This document shows, one piece after another, positions 1 through 8,671 of a stretch of DNA of 64,000 nt. The stretch's first letter is position 1. Every line of letters begins with the position of its first letter. The position numbers were made by a program, and so were the translations under genes. Source of the stretch: Longivirga sp036510975 (lineage in GTDB: Bacteria; Actinomycetota; Actinomycetes; S36-B12; CAIYMF01); NCBI GenBank assembly GCA_036510975.1, contig DATCCY010000103.1:1-64000 (forward strand), read 5' to 3'. The notes under the pieces were generated by a model. The model did not search any database. It saw only the letters and a list, made by a program, of their open reading frames with translations, and was not told the origin of the DNA.

Positions 1-1
1 C

Positions 2-1185
2 GCCGTCGCGACCGGCCCGCTCATCGGCGGTGCGGCCACGACGTACGGCTCGTGGCGGTGGGTGTTCTTCGGCGAGGTCGTGGTGGTTGCGGGATCCTCG
101 CGCTGTCGCGGCGGATGGCCGACCGGCCCGTCGAGTCGACCGCACGGCTCGACCTCGTCGGGACGCTGCTGTCCGTGCTCGGCCTGGGGGTGTTCGTCTA
201 CGGCGTGCTGCGCACCAGCGAGTGGGGCTGGGTGAAGCCGCGCCCCGAGCAGCCCTCGATCGCGGGGGTCTCGCTCTCGTTCTGGCTGATCGGCGCCGGC
301 CTGCTCGTCGTCTGGCTCTTCCTGCTCTGGGAGGGGCACGTGGTCCGTGCCGGACGCGAGCCACTGGTGCGCCCGGACATGTTCCGGATCCGCCAGCTCG
401 ACGGCGGCCTGATCATGTTCTTCTTCCAGTTCCTGCTGCAGGCGGGCGTCTTCTTCGTCGTGCTGCTCTACCTCTCCGCCGACCTCGCGCTGTCCGCCAT
501 GGCGACCGGCGTGCGCGTGATGCCGCTGTCGATCGCGTTGCTCGTCGCTGCTCTCGGCGTGCCGCGGCTCTGGCCGCGGACGTCACCGCGACGCATCGTG
601 CGCATCGGCATCCTGCTCATGCTCGCGGGCATCATCACCCTGCTCACCGGAATCACCCTGGAGTCCGGTCCGAGCGTCGTCACGGTCCCGCTGCTCCTCA
701 TCGGCCTCGGGATCGGGGCCCTCGCCTCTCAGCTCGGTGCCGTGACGGTGTCCGCGGTGCCGACGCACCAGAGCGGCGAGGTGGGCGGTCTGCAGAACAC
801 CGCGACCAACCTGGGCGCGTCTCTCGGCACGGCCCTCGCGGGTTCGATCCTGCTCTCGATCCTCGCGGCGTCGCTCATCGCGGGGATCCGGGACAACCCG
901 CAGATCCCGGCCTCGGTGCAGTCGCAGGCGAGCGTCCAGCTCGCCGCCGGCGTGCCCTTCCTGTCCGACTCGCAGGCCCAGGCCGCGCTCGACAAGGCCG
1001 GGGTGCCGCAGGACGTGACGGCTCAGGTGCTCGCGGCCAACCAGCAGGCACGCACCGACGGCCTGGACGCGGCGCTCGCGGTCCTCGCCCTCGTCGCGGT
1101 CCTGTCCTTGCTGTTCACCGGGCGCATCCCCGAGTCGCAGCCGACCGGCGACGAGGTCGACGACCCCGCACTCGCCCCGGCCTGA
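2..1185 (+). CDS. DHA2-type MFS drug exporter, 5' cut by window edge, frameshifted
   Basis: This is the C-terminal two-thirds of a 14-helix major facilitator exporter of the EmrB/QacA (DHA2) class, a proton-driven drug efflux membrane protein. The reading frame at the left edge (codons from base 2) gives GPLIGG, then SWRWVFF, the usual DHA2 signature after helix 5. That frame loses homology at base 94. The family sequence resumes in the frame of base 91 (ILALSRRMADRP) and runs through about eight hydrophobic segments to the stop at 1183-1185. One missing G in the run at 91-93 would restore a single frame. It is either a decayed gene or a base-call error. The later segment has GEVGGLQNTATNLGASLG, typical of this family. 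Family assignment is firm; substrate is unknown. Confidence 0.85.
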   Translation, partial: RRDRPAHRRCGHDVRLVAVGVLRRGRGGCGILALSRRMADRPVESTARLDLVGTLLSVLGLGVFVYGVLRTSEWGWVKPRPEQPSIAGVSLSFWLIGAGLLVVWLFLLWEGHVVRAGREPLVRPDMFRIRQLDGGLIMFFFQFLLQAGVFFVVLLYLSADLALSAMATGVRVMPLSIALLVAALGVPRLWPRTSPRRIVRIGILLMLAGIITLLTGITLESGPSVVTVPLLLIGLGIGALASQLGAVTVSAVPTHQSGEVGGLQNTATNLGASLGTALAGSILLSILAASLIAGIRDNPQIPASVQSQASVQLAAGVPFLSDSQAQAALDKAGVPQDVTAQVLAANQQARTDGLDAALAVLALVAVLSLLFTGRIPESQPTGDEVDDPALAPA

Positions 1186-1209
1186 CCCGGCAGCGACGCC
1201 GATGCCGGG
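1186..1209. terminator. Hairpin between convergent MFS and L,D-transpeptidase genes
   Basis: CCCGGCA at 1186-1192 pairs with TGCCGGG at 1203-1209 around a 10-base loop. It starts directly after the MFS stop codon and precedes the end of the convergent gene. There is no T-tract, which is common in high-GC actinobacteria, so termination is inferred. Confidence 0.45.
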
Positions 1210-1215
1210 AGGGGG

Positions 1216-2460
1216 CTACGCCGGGAGGGGGGTCGTGGTGATCTCGGCGCCGAGCGCCGAACCGGCGAGCCACGCCGACCACGTCGTGTTCCAGTCCGAG
1301 GCACCCGGGTCGCCCTTGGCCACGAGGTCGTCGATCGAGCGGCTCGTGTGCACCACGTTGACGATGTCGCCGTACTGAGCGAGGTCGTAGTAGGTCTTCG
1401 CGTGGTCGAGCGTCAGGTGGATGCAGCCGTGCGACACGTCGGCGAGGCCGAGGTGGCTGTCCCACGGGGCGCCGTGGATGAACGTGCCCGACCACGAGAG
1501 CCGGGTGTCCCACTGGACCTTGAGGTCGTAGTACTGCGGGTCGGCCTTGTCGCAGGTGATCTGCGCCTGGCAGGAGGTCATCTCCCGCAGCGCGTCCTTC
1601 TCCAGCACGATGTAGTTGCCGGTGCGGGTCTCGAACTGCGCCTTCCCGAGGCTGGTCACCCAGCTGAAGGCGACCTTGCCGTTGACCTTGAAGACGAAGG
1701 TGTGGGTCGTGTCGTCGACGATGGTCTGGTGCGCGTCGCCGATCGTGAACAGCGAGACGGCGTCGCGCGTGCCGTAGCGGGTGTCGCTGACCTGGACCCC
1801 GTTGAGCTTGAAGGTGACCTGCACCTTCGTGTGGGCGGGCCACGCGGTCTTCGGACGGAAGTGGATCTCCGAGGCGTTGATCCAGTGCCAGGCTCCGACG
1901 ACCGGACTCGTCGACTCGACCGTGAGGGCGTTCTCCACGGCGTCCTTGTTGGTCACCTTGTGGTCGAAGCGGATCACGACCGGGGCGTTGACCCCGACGG
2001 TCTGCCCCGAGCCGGGCAGGATCCCGAAGTGGATCTTCGCGGCGTCGGGCATCTGCGCGACGCGCACGGCGCCGGCGAGGTTGGCGGTGGCGTCGCCGTC
2101 GGCGACGACCACGGCGATCCGGTAGACCGCGCCCGGGCTGGGGCGGTCGGTGCTGGTCCAGACCCCGGACGACGGGTCGACCGCTCCTGGGAGGGCCGCG
2201 GCGGTGGCCTTGTCCGTGACGGCGACGGACGTGAGCGCTCCCGTGGTCACGGCCACCTTGAGCGGGGAGTCCCAGGGGGCCGGGCTAGTCACGGACAGCT
2301 TGGGCGCGGCCTTCTGGGTGGCTGCGGGGGCGGCGTCGCCGCCTGCTCCGCCGGCCCCCGAGCCGGCGTGCAGCTGGAGTCCCGCGCACCCCGAGAGCAG
2401 CGCTGCGGACGCCGTTGCGGCGACGAGCGCGACGATCCTGGGGAAGGGCTGCCGCTTCAC
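1216..2460 (-). CDS. L,D-transpeptidase lipoprotein (YkuD domain)
   Basis: This 414-residue enzyme makes 3-3 cross-links between peptidoglycan stems, or attaches proteins to them, at the outer face of the membrane. A lipoprotein signal with lipobox LLSGC (residues 21-25) puts the mature protein on the membrane. Two Ig-like domains follow (about 50-250), then the YkuD catalytic domain. The catalytic motif is visible as HGAPWDSH and SHGCIHLT, with nucleophile Cys at about residue 346. Length and domain order match the mycobacterial LdtMt2 type. It starts with GTG; a TACCGT box at 2493-2498 (read on the minus strand) gives a leader of about 26 bases. It is convergent with the MFS gene. Confidence 0.93.
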   Translation of the reverse strand: MKRQPFPRIVALVAATASAALLSGCAGLQLHAGSGAGGAGGDAAPAATQKAAPKLSVTSPAPWDSPLKVAVTTGALTSVAVTDKATAAALPGAVDPSSGVWTSTDRPSPGAVYRIAVVVADGDATANLAGAVRVAQMPDAAKIHFGILPGSGQTVGVNAPVVIRFDHKVTNKDAVENALTVESTSPVVGAWHWINASEIHFRPKTAWPAHTKVQVTFKLNGVQVSDTRYGTRDAVSLFTIGDAHQTIVDDTTHTFVFKVNGKVAFSWVTSLGKAQFETRTGNYIVLEKDALREMTSCQAQITCDKADPQYYDLKVQWDTRLSWSGTFIHGAPWDSHLGLADVSHGCIHLTLDHAKTYYDLAQYGDIVNVVHTSRSIDDLVAKGDPGASDWNTTWSAWLAGSALGAEITTTPLPA

Positions 2461-2593
2461 GGTCCTGGCTCTCGAGTGGTGTGAGGATCACCACGGTAGG
2501 TCACGGGGCGCCCACGGGCCACATCGGCATGGGTCGACCACTCCGACGCGGGGGACGACCAGTCGGTTCCCTCCGCGCGGGAGCGACCCTCGG

Positions 2594-4222
2594 TCACACC
2601 CAGGTCGGGAACCACATCCGGATCTGCCACGCGGTGTACGGGATCACCTCGGCCGACCACACGGGGTAGAAGAACCAGGACGCCGCGAGCGCCAGAAGGA
2701 CCAGCGAGCCGACCACGGACGCCCCGATCGTCCGTCTGCGCGGCGAGGAGTCGGAGCGCCCGAGCATCGTGCCGAGGGTCAACGCGAGCACCATGCAGAG
2801 GAAGGGCACGAAGGCGACGGAGTAGAACGTGAAGATCGTGCGGCCCTGGAAGCCGAGCCAGGGCACCCAGCCCGCCAGGACCGCGACGACGACGGCGCCG
2901 GAGCGCCAGTCGCGCCGGGAGAACCAGCGCCAGGACTGGTGCACGAGCGCGCCGGTCGCCGCCCACCAGATGATCGGGTTGCCGAGGGCGAGGACCTCGG
3001 TGGAGCACTTGGACGCCGTGCACCCGTCGACCCCGAGGTCGCGCGACTCGTAGTAGAAGCTCGTCGGCCGGGTCTGCAGCAGCCAGCTCCAGGCGTTGCT
3101 CTGGTAGCTGTGCGGAGAGGTGAGGTGCGTGTGGAAGTTGAGCATCTCGGCGTGGTAGTGCAGCAGCGACCGCAGCGCGCCGGGCACCCAGCCCCACAGC
3201 GCCGACGCCGGGTTGGTGTCGGCCCACTGGCGGTCGTAGCCGCCGTCGGTCACGAGCCAGCCGGTCCAGGACGCGACGTAGACGACGAGTGCCGTGCCGG
3301 CCATGGCCACGGCGCCGAGGACGCCCTCGAGGGCCGCACCGAGCCAGGCCTGCGACGACCGGACGCCGACGACCTTGCGCATGCCGACGTCCCAGACCAC
3401 CGTCATGAGCCCGAACGCGAGCAGGAACCAGACGCCAGACCACTTCGTCGCGCAGGCCAGGCCGAGGGCGAGGCCCGCCGCCCACCGCCACGGACGCAGG
3501 CCGGTGAACGGTCCGACGCCGGCTCCGAGCGACACCATCGCGGCCTTGTCGTCGCGGTAGGTCAGCACCTTCTCGGCCAGTCGTCGCCTCGTGCGGTCGC
3601 GGTCGAGCAGGACGCAGCCGAACGCGATGAGCACCCAGAACATGAGAGTGCCGTCGAGCAGCGCGGTGCGCGACATCGAGATCGCCATGCCGTCGATCGC
3701 GAGCAGGAAGCCGGCCACTGCGCCGATCAGGGTGGACCGGGTGAGCCGCCGGGCGACGCGCACGGTGACGAGGATGGCCAGGGTGCCCAGCAGCGCCTGG
3801 GTGAACCGCCAGCCGAACGGCGTGAGGCCGAAGGCGTACTCGCCGAGCGCGATGGTCCACTTGCCGACCGGCGGGTGCACGACGAACGCGGGGTTGTTGG
3901 CGAACACGTCGATGGTGCGCCAGTTGCCGTCGCTCGCGAGGATCGTCTTGTCGGCGCCTTCGCGGAACGAGCGCTCGTAGCCCCAGCGCAGCAGCGAGAG
4001 GGCGTCCTTCATGTAGTAGGTCTCGTCGAAGACGACGGCGTGCGGCCGGGCGAGGTCGCCGAAGCGGAGCAGGCCTCCGAAGACGGTGATGCCGAGGGCG
4101 ACGAGCCACGAGGTGGCGCGATCGGTCGGCATCGGCGGCACGAGGCGCTCCGCGACCGTCGAGGCGCGACGACCGGACGGCTGACCGACCGGGGCAGGCC
4201 GGTGCTCGAGGGTCGCCGTCAC
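2594..4222 (-). CDS. pmt: Dolichyl-phosphate-mannose protein O-mannosyltransferase (GT39)
   Basis: This integral membrane glycosyltransferase moves mannose from polyprenyl-phospho-mannose to Ser/Thr of proteins exported by Sec. The 542-residue protein has about ten hydrophobic segments and the family DE motif in VVFDETYYMKDAL within the first extracytoplasmic loop, plus a C-terminal PMT_4TMC region. I place the start at GTG 4222. A TATGCT box at 4234-4229 sits exactly six bases upstream, the leaderless spacing used repeatedly in this window. A longer frame up to 4255 would run into the rsmI start on the other strand. It faces rsmI, with the two promoters overlapping around 4229-4240. In M. 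tuberculosis the homologue is Rv1002c, also beside rsmI (Rv1003). Confidence 0.93.
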   Translation of the reverse strand: MTATLEHRPAPVGQPSGRRASTVAERLVPPMPTDRATSWLVALGITVFGGLLRFGDLARPHAVVFDETYYMKDALSLLRWGYERSFREGADKTILASDGNWRTIDVFANNPAFVVHPPVGKWTIALGEYAFGLTPFGWRFTQALLGTLAILVTVRVARRLTRSTLIGAVAGFLLAIDGMAISMSRTALLDGTLMFWVLIAFGCVLLDRDRTRRRLAEKVLTYRDDKAAMVSLGAGVGPFTGLRPWRWAAGLALGLACATKWSGVWFLLAFGLMTVVWDVGMRKVVGVRSSQAWLGAALEGVLGAVAMAGTALVVYVASWTGWLVTDGGYDRQWADTNPASALWGWVPGALRSLLHYHAEMLNFHTHLTSPHSYQSNAWSWLLQTRPTSFYYESRDLGVDGCTASKCSTEVLALGNPIIWWAATGALVHQSWRWFSRRDWRSGAVVVAVLAGWVPWLGFQGRTIFTFYSVAFVPFLCMVLALTLGTMLGRSDSSPRRRTIGASVVGSLVLLALAASWFFYPVWSAEVIPYTAWQIRMWFPTWV

Positions 4223-4256
4223 CCGCACAGCATAGGGACGTGGCACGCTGATCACC

Positions 4257-5129
4257 GTGGCTGACGGGACTCACGGCGTGCTCGTCGTGGCGGGGACGCC
4301 GATCGGTGACCCGACCGATGCCTCCCCGAGACTCCGCGCCGAGCTCGAGGCGGCGGACGTCGTCGCCGCCGAGGACACCCGCCGGACCCGGCGGCTCGCC
4401 GCCGACCTCGGCATCACGCTGCGCGGGCGGGTCGTGTCCTACTACGACGCCGTCGAGCGCGAGCGGCTGCCGGAGCTCGTCGCAGCGCTCGAGGCGGGGG
4501 ATCGCGTCGTGCTCGTCACCGACGCCGGCATGCCCAGCGTGAGCGACCCGGGCTACCGGCTCGTCGCGGCGGCGGCCGCGGCCGGCATCGGGGTGACCGC
4601 CGTACCCGGACCGAGCGCGGTGCTGACGGCCCTGGCGCTCTCCGCCCTCCCGGTGGACCGCTTCGCCTTCGAGGGGTTCCCGCCGCGCAAGGCGGGCGAG
4701 CGGGCCCGGGCGCTCGCCGCTCTGGCGCACGACCCGCGCACGCTCGTGTTCTTCGAGGCGCCGCACCGCATCGCGGAGACGCTCGTGGCGATGGCCGAGG
4801 CGTTCGGGGCGGACCGTCCCGCCGCGGTGTGCCGCGAGCTGACCAAGACCTACGAGGAGGTGCGTCGCGCGCCGCTGGGCGAGCTCGCGATCTGGGCGGC
4901 CGAGGGTCTGCGCGGCGAGATCACGGTGGTCGTCGCCGGTGCCCCGGCCGGATCGACGCCGACCGTTACGGCCGAGGGCGGCGACGCGCGCAAGGCGGCG
5001 CTGGCGGCCGTGGCCGCGGCGTACGGGCTCGACCGCAAGGCGGTCTACGACGCGGTGGTGGCGGCGAAGAAGGCGCAGCAGGCCGGCCCGGCGGTTACTC
5101 CGGAGAGTGCTCTGCCCCCGCGCCTCTAG
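4257..5129 (+). CDS. rsmI: 16S rRNA (cytidine-1402 2'-O)-methyltransferase RsmI
   Basis: RsmI methylates the ribose of C1402 in the decoding centre of 16S rRNA using S-adenosylmethionine. The 290-residue protein has the tetrapyrrole-methylase fold. Visible motifs are GTPIGDPTDASPR near the N terminus, AAEDTRRTRRL, LVTDAGMPSVSDPGYRLV and FFEAPHRI. An Ala/Lys-rich C-terminal helix follows. The start is GTG at 4257, just after the divergent pmt promoter. The gene ends nine bases before metG, which has its own -10 box, so metG need not depend on rsmI transcription. Confidence 0.95.
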   Translation: MADGTHGVLVVAGTPIGDPTDASPRLRAELEAADVVAAEDTRRTRRLAADLGITLRGRVVSYYDAVERERLPELVAALEAGDRVVLVTDAGMPSVSDPGYRLVAAAAAAGIGVTAVPGPSAVLTALALSALPVDRFAFEGFPPRKAGERARALAALAHDPRTLVFFEAPHRIAETLVAMAEAFGADRPAAVCRELTKTYEEVRRAPLGELAIWAAEGLRGEITVVVAGAPAGSTPTVTAEGGDARKAALAAVAAAYGLDRKAVYDAVVAAKKAQQAGPAVTPESALPPRL

Positions 5130-5138
5130 GATTGGCAC

Positions 5139-6737
5139 GTGTCCGACACCAAGGCCTTCTACCTCACGACGCCGATCTACTACGTCAACGACGCCCCGCA
5201 CATCGGGCACGCGTACACGACGACGGCCGGCGACGTCCTCACGCGCTGGCACCGCCAGCGCGGCGAGAGCGTCTGGTTCCTCACGGGAGTCGACGAGCAC
5301 GGCCAGAAGGTGATGCGGACCGCGGAGGCGAACGACGTCTCGCCGACCGAGTGGGTCGACCGCCTCGTCGGCACGGCGTGGATCCCCGTGCTCGAGACGA
5401 TCGACGCGGCCAACGACGACTTCATCCGCACCACCGAAGTGCGGCACAAGGAGCGCGTGCAGCGCTTCCTGCAGGGGCTCAAGGACAAGGGCGAGATCTA
5501 CGAAGGCCGCTACGACGGTCCCTACTGCGTGGCCTGCGAGGAGTTCAAGCTGCCCGCCGACCTGCTCGACGGCGAGGGCGAGTTCGCCGGCCAGAAGGTC
5601 TGTCCCATCCACGGCCGTCCGGTCGAGCAGGTCAGCGAGACGAACTGGTTCTTCCGTCTCTCCGCCTACGCCGAGAAGCTGCTCACGCACTACGAGGCGA
5701 ACCCGCTCGCCGTCGAGCCGCAGTCGGCCTACAACGAGGTCGTCTCTTTCGTCCGCGGCGGGCTCCAGGACCTCTCGATCTCCCGATCCTCCTTCGACTG
5801 GGGCATCCCCGTGCCGTGGGACCCGGACCAGGTCGTCTACGTCTGGTTCGACGCCCTGCTCAACTACGCGACGGCCGTCGGCCTCGGTGACGAGCCGGGC
5901 ACCCCGGGGGCGGAGAAGTTCGCGTCCACGTGGCCCGCGGACGTCCACCTGGTCGGCAAGGACATCCTGCGGTTCCACGCCGTCATCTGGCCGGCGATGC
6001 TGATGGCAGCCGGTCTGCCGCTGCCGAAGAAGGTCTTCGCCCACGGCTGGCTGCTCGTCGGCGGCGAGAAGATGAGCAAGACCAAGCTCACCGGCATCGC
6101 ACCCGAGCAGATCATCGACACGTTCGGGTCCGACGCGTTCCGCTACTACTTCCTGCGCTCGATCACGTTCGGCTCGGACGGCTCGTTCTCGTGGGAGGAC
6201 TTGAGCGCCCGCTACACGGCCGAGCTCGCGAACGGCGTGGGCAACCTGGCCTCGCGCGGCGCGGCGATGGTCGGGAAGTACTGCGACGGCGTGCTGCCCG
6301 AGGCGACGTCGTACTCCGACGCGGAGGTCGCGCTGCAGACCCTGCTCTCCGACACCGTCGTGGCGGCTGACGAGGCGATGCTCGCGCTGGACTTCCAGGG
6401 CGGCATCACGGCGGTGAAGCAGTTCGTCGACGCGGTCAACCTCTACGTCACCGAGCAGGCCCCGTGGGTGCTGGCGAAGGACGGGGGGGACGTCGCGCGG
6501 CTGCACACCGTGCTCTACACGATCTGCGAGAGCCTGCGTGCGATCGCCGTGCTGCACCACGCCGTGATGCCCAAGGCCACGGCGTCGCTCTGGGGGCAGC
6601 TCGGCGCCGACGTCGCGATCGGGCGGCTCGTCGACCAGGACGTCACCGACGCGGGGCGCTGGGGCCAGCTGCCGGCCGGTGCGACGGTCACCAAGGGCGC
6701 GAACCTCTTCCCGCGCATCGAGGAGACCGCGTCCTGA
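5139..6737 (+). CDS. metG: Methionyl-tRNA synthetase
   Basis: This cytoplasmic class I synthetase charges tRNA-Met for initiation and elongation. It has 532 residues. HIGH appears as PHIGHAYTTTAG near residue 20 and KMSKS as GEKMSKTKLTG near residues 309-319. The knuckle insert carries CVACEEF and VCPIHG, a reduced zinc-binding arrangement. It lacks the C-terminal EMAP-like dimerisation domain, as in other short actinobacterial MetRS. GTG 5139 is preceded by TAGGAT (5127-5132) with a six-base gap, a leaderless arrangement. It is followed 13 bases later by tatD, a classic pairing. Confidence 0.96.
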   Translation: MSDTKAFYLTTPIYYVNDAPHIGHAYTTTAGDVLTRWHRQRGESVWFLTGVDEHGQKVMRTAEANDVSPTEWVDRLVGTAWIPVLETIDAANDDFIRTTEVRHKERVQRFLQGLKDKGEIYEGRYDGPYCVACEEFKLPADLLDGEGEFAGQKVCPIHGRPVEQVSETNWFFRLSAYAEKLLTHYEANPLAVEPQSAYNEVVSFVRGGLQDLSISRSSFDWGIPVPWDPDQVVYVWFDALLNYATAVGLGDEPGTPGAEKFASTWPADVHLVGKDILRFHAVIWPAMLMAAGLPLPKKVFAHGWLLVGGEKMSKTKLTGIAPEQIIDTFGSDAFRYYFLRSITFGSDGSFSWEDLSARYTAELANGVGNLASRGAAMVGKYCDGVLPEATSYSDAEVALQTLLSDTVVAADEAMLALDFQGGITAVKQFVDAVNLYVTEQAPWVLAKDGGDVARLHTVLYTICESLRAIAVLHHAVMPKATASLWGQLGADVAIGRLVDQDVTDAGRWGQLPAGATVTKGANLFPRIEETAS

Positions 6738-6750
6738 CGCGGGCTGGTTG

Positions 6751-7659
6751 ATGTCCTCGACTGACGAGCCGGTCCGCTCGCGCGCGACGACCCAGGAGTC
6801 CGGCCACTCCCGGGAGCTCCAGCGTCCGCCGCTGCCCGAGCCGCTGCGTACGCCGGTGATCGACACCCACTGCCACCTCGACATCGCCGACGGCGACATC
6901 GGGGCCGAGTGGCTCGGGGTCGACGACGCGGTCGCACGGGCCACGGCCGTGGGCGTGACGCGCATCGTGCAGGTGGGCTGCGACCTGCCGAGCGCGCGCT
7001 GGTCGGTCGCCGCCGCGGCCGAGCACCCGGCGCTCGTCGCCACCGTCGCCCTGCACCCGAACGAGGCGCCGCGGATCCTCGCTGCCGAGGGTCGCGACGC
7101 GCTGGAGGCGGCGTACGCCGAGATCACGGAGCTCGCGGCGCAGCCGCAGGTGCGCGCGGTCGGCGAGACCGGGCTCGACTTCTTCCGCACCGGCGCGGAC
7201 GGCCGCGACGTGCAGGAGGAGTCGTTCCGCCGGCACATCACGCTGGCGAAGGACCTCGGCAAGGCGCTCGTGATCCACGACCGCGATGCGCACGACGACG
7301 TGATCCGGGTGCTCGAGAGCGAGGGAGCACCCGAGCAGGTCGTGTTCCACTGCTACTCCGGCGACGCCGAGATGGCGCTCTACTGCACCGATCGCGGCTG
7401 GCACCTGTCCTTCGCCGGCACCGTCACGTTCAAGAATGCGGCTCCGCTGCGCGAGTCGGTGGCGGTCGCGCCGATCGACCGCGTGCTCGTGGAGACGGAC
7501 GCGCCCTACCTCACGCCGATGCCCTTCCGCGGCCGGCCGAACGCGTCCTACCTCGTACCGCTCACGGTGCGGGTGATGGCCGAGGCGGCCGGTCTGCCGG
7601 AGGACGAGATGGCTGCCGCGCTCTGGGACAACGCCCAGCGGGTCTTCGGCCCCTGGTGA
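6751..7659 (+). CDS. tatD: TatD family metal-dependent deoxyribonuclease
   Basis: This is a TIM-barrel hydrolase that uses two metal ions to degrade DNA 3' to 5'. DTHCHLD marks the first metal-binding pair, GETGLDFFR the carboxylate strand, VIHDRDAH and VFHCYSGD further histidine ligands, and LVETDAPYLTP the last Asp. The chosen ATG gives 302 residues with an unconserved N-terminal extension of about 30. It lies 13 bases after metG, so it is probably co-transcribed. In many actinobacteria the next gene is rpfB followed by rsmA; here an accessory segment occupies that place. Confidence 0.95.
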   Translation: MSSTDEPVRSRATTQESGHSRELQRPPLPEPLRTPVIDTHCHLDIADGDIGAEWLGVDDAVARATAVGVTRIVQVGCDLPSARWSVAAAAEHPALVATVALHPNEAPRILAAEGRDALEAAYAEITELAAQPQVRAVGETGLDFFRTGADGRDVQEESFRRHITLAKDLGKALVIHDRDAHDDVIRVLESEGAPEQVVFHCYSGDAEMALYCTDRGWHLSFAGTVTFKNAAPLRESVAVAPIDRVLVETDAPYLTPMPFRGRPNASYLVPLTVRVMAEAAGLPEDEMAAALWDNAQRVFGPW

Positions 7660-7709
7660 GGGTGCCGAGAGCCGGCCGATCGGCAGCCTCTCGATCTGCT
7701 CAACGAACG

Positions 7710-7738
7710 TGTGACCCGATACGCGACAGCCCTACCGT
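7710..7738 (+). promoter_or_regulatory. Probable promoter of the collagen-like gene
   Basis: TGTGAC (7710-7715) and TACCGT (7733-7738) are 17 bases apart, a good housekeeping-type -35/-10 pair. Transcription would begin near 7745 and give a leader of about 37 bases. That leader contains GAGGAG ahead of the GTG start at 7782. Confidence 0.6.
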
Positions 7739-7781
7739 CGAGGTGTCTGCACCAGCGCGTCACCGGACGAGGAGCCGTTCC

Positions 7782-8627
7782 GTGCGAGCCATGCACAAGA
7801 TCGTTCTGGCGGGGGCGTCGGCCGTCGCGATCGTCGCGGCCGTCGGCAGCGTGACGGCGGCCACCGGGAACCCCGCACCCACTCCTGCGACGACGATGAC
7901 GGGCTTCTGGTACTGCAGCGGCCCCCACGCGATGCGCATGGTCTGGTCGTTCAACGCTTGCGCGACCGGGGAGAGGAAGTTCTTCCTCACCCCGCCGTCG
8001 GGTGCCGGGCTCACCGGACCGACCGGGCCCGCCGGCCCACGGGGCGTAGCAGGACCGACCGGTGCGACCGGCGTCGCCGGTGTCACCGGTGCTGCGGGTG
8101 CACCAGGAGCCGCCGGATCGCCCACTGCCGCGGGCGCTGCTGGTTCGGCCGGCGCGACGGGTCCCGCGGGGGCGACCGGTGCGACCGGGGCCGTCGGTCC
8201 GACAGGCGCCACCGGTGCCACCGGAGCTGTCGGTGCGACCGGTCCGAGCGACGCGTTCAGCGTCCAGGGCGTGGCGTCCCACACGAACGTCACCGGCGGC
8301 GCGATGGTCGACATCCCGGGGACCGCGGTGACACTCCCCGCTGGCAGCTACGTGGTGTCCTGGAACGTGGATGCGACGGCGTCGGTCGCGGATCCGACGG
8401 CGAGCGAGCTCAGGTGCACGGTGAGGGACGGCGGGATCGAGGTGCTGGACCGCCATCGGGCCGGGCTCGACCGGGTGGGGCTGTCGAACGTGTCCGGTCA
8501 GGGTTCCGTGACGCTGGCGAGCACGACGACCCTGCGTCTGAGCTGCCGGGCCTTCCCCAGCAGCGACCTCTGGATCACCGAGAGCCCGGAGCTGACGGCC
8601 GTGCGCGTCGGCACACTCACCCCGTAG
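7782..8627 (+). CDS. Secreted collagen-like repeat protein
   Basis: This 281-residue protein is probably exported: a signal peptide with a hydrophobic stretch at residues 7-22 ends near VTAA. A short segment with two Cys (45 and 60) precedes 27 Gly-X-Y triplets (about 76-156), rich in GAT, GPT and GAV. One triplet lacks glycine (TAA after GSP). A C-terminal globular domain of about 125 residues, mostly beta-rich by composition, resembles the trimerising tips of BclA-like proteins. GTG 7782 has a strong GAGGAG seven bases upstream and its own promoter. A surface or matrix role is inferred. The Thr-rich triplets could be O-glycosylated. Confidence 0.82.
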   Translation: MRAMHKIVLAGASAVAIVAAVGSVTAATGNPAPTPATTMTGFWYCSGPHAMRMVWSFNACATGERKFFLTPPSGAGLTGPTGPAGPRGVAGPTGATGVAGVTGAAGAPGAAGSPTAAGAAGSAGATGPAGATGATGAVGPTGATGATGAVGATGPSDAFSVQGVASHTNVTGGAMVDIPGTAVTLPAGSYVVSWNVDATASVADPTASELRCTVRDGGIEVLDRHRAGLDRVGLSNVSGQGSVTLASTTTLRLSCRAFPSSDLWITESPELTAVRVGTLTP

Positions 8628-8638
8628 CCGTCGGCTCC

Positions 8639-8671
8639 CTGACCGTGCGCGACATGGTCGCGCTCGGTCAG
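8639..8671. terminator. Bidirectional terminator between convergent genes
   Basis: CTGACCG + GCGCGAC (8639-8645, 8647-8653) pair perfectly with GTCGCGC + CGGTCAG (8657-8663, 8665-8671), with one T:T mismatch and an ATG loop. It overlaps the stop codon of the minus-strand gene and starts 12 bases after the collagen-like gene, so it can serve both. Confidence 0.75.

Noticed and set aside
4223..4255. GTG at 4255 as the pmt start
   Set aside because: It would place the start over its own -10 box and one base from the rsmI start. GTG 4222 fits the leaderless spacing and family length.
2457..7262. A 1601-codon open frame on the minus strand
   Set aside because: It runs antisense through rsmI, metG and tatD, is Arg/Asp/Gly-rich with no domain, and comes from the scarcity of stop codons at this GC content.
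7998..8250. The GC-rich triplet repeat region as a CRISPR or microsatellite
   Set aside because: It encodes in-frame Gly-X-Y triplets of a secreted protein. There are no spacers or constant repeats.
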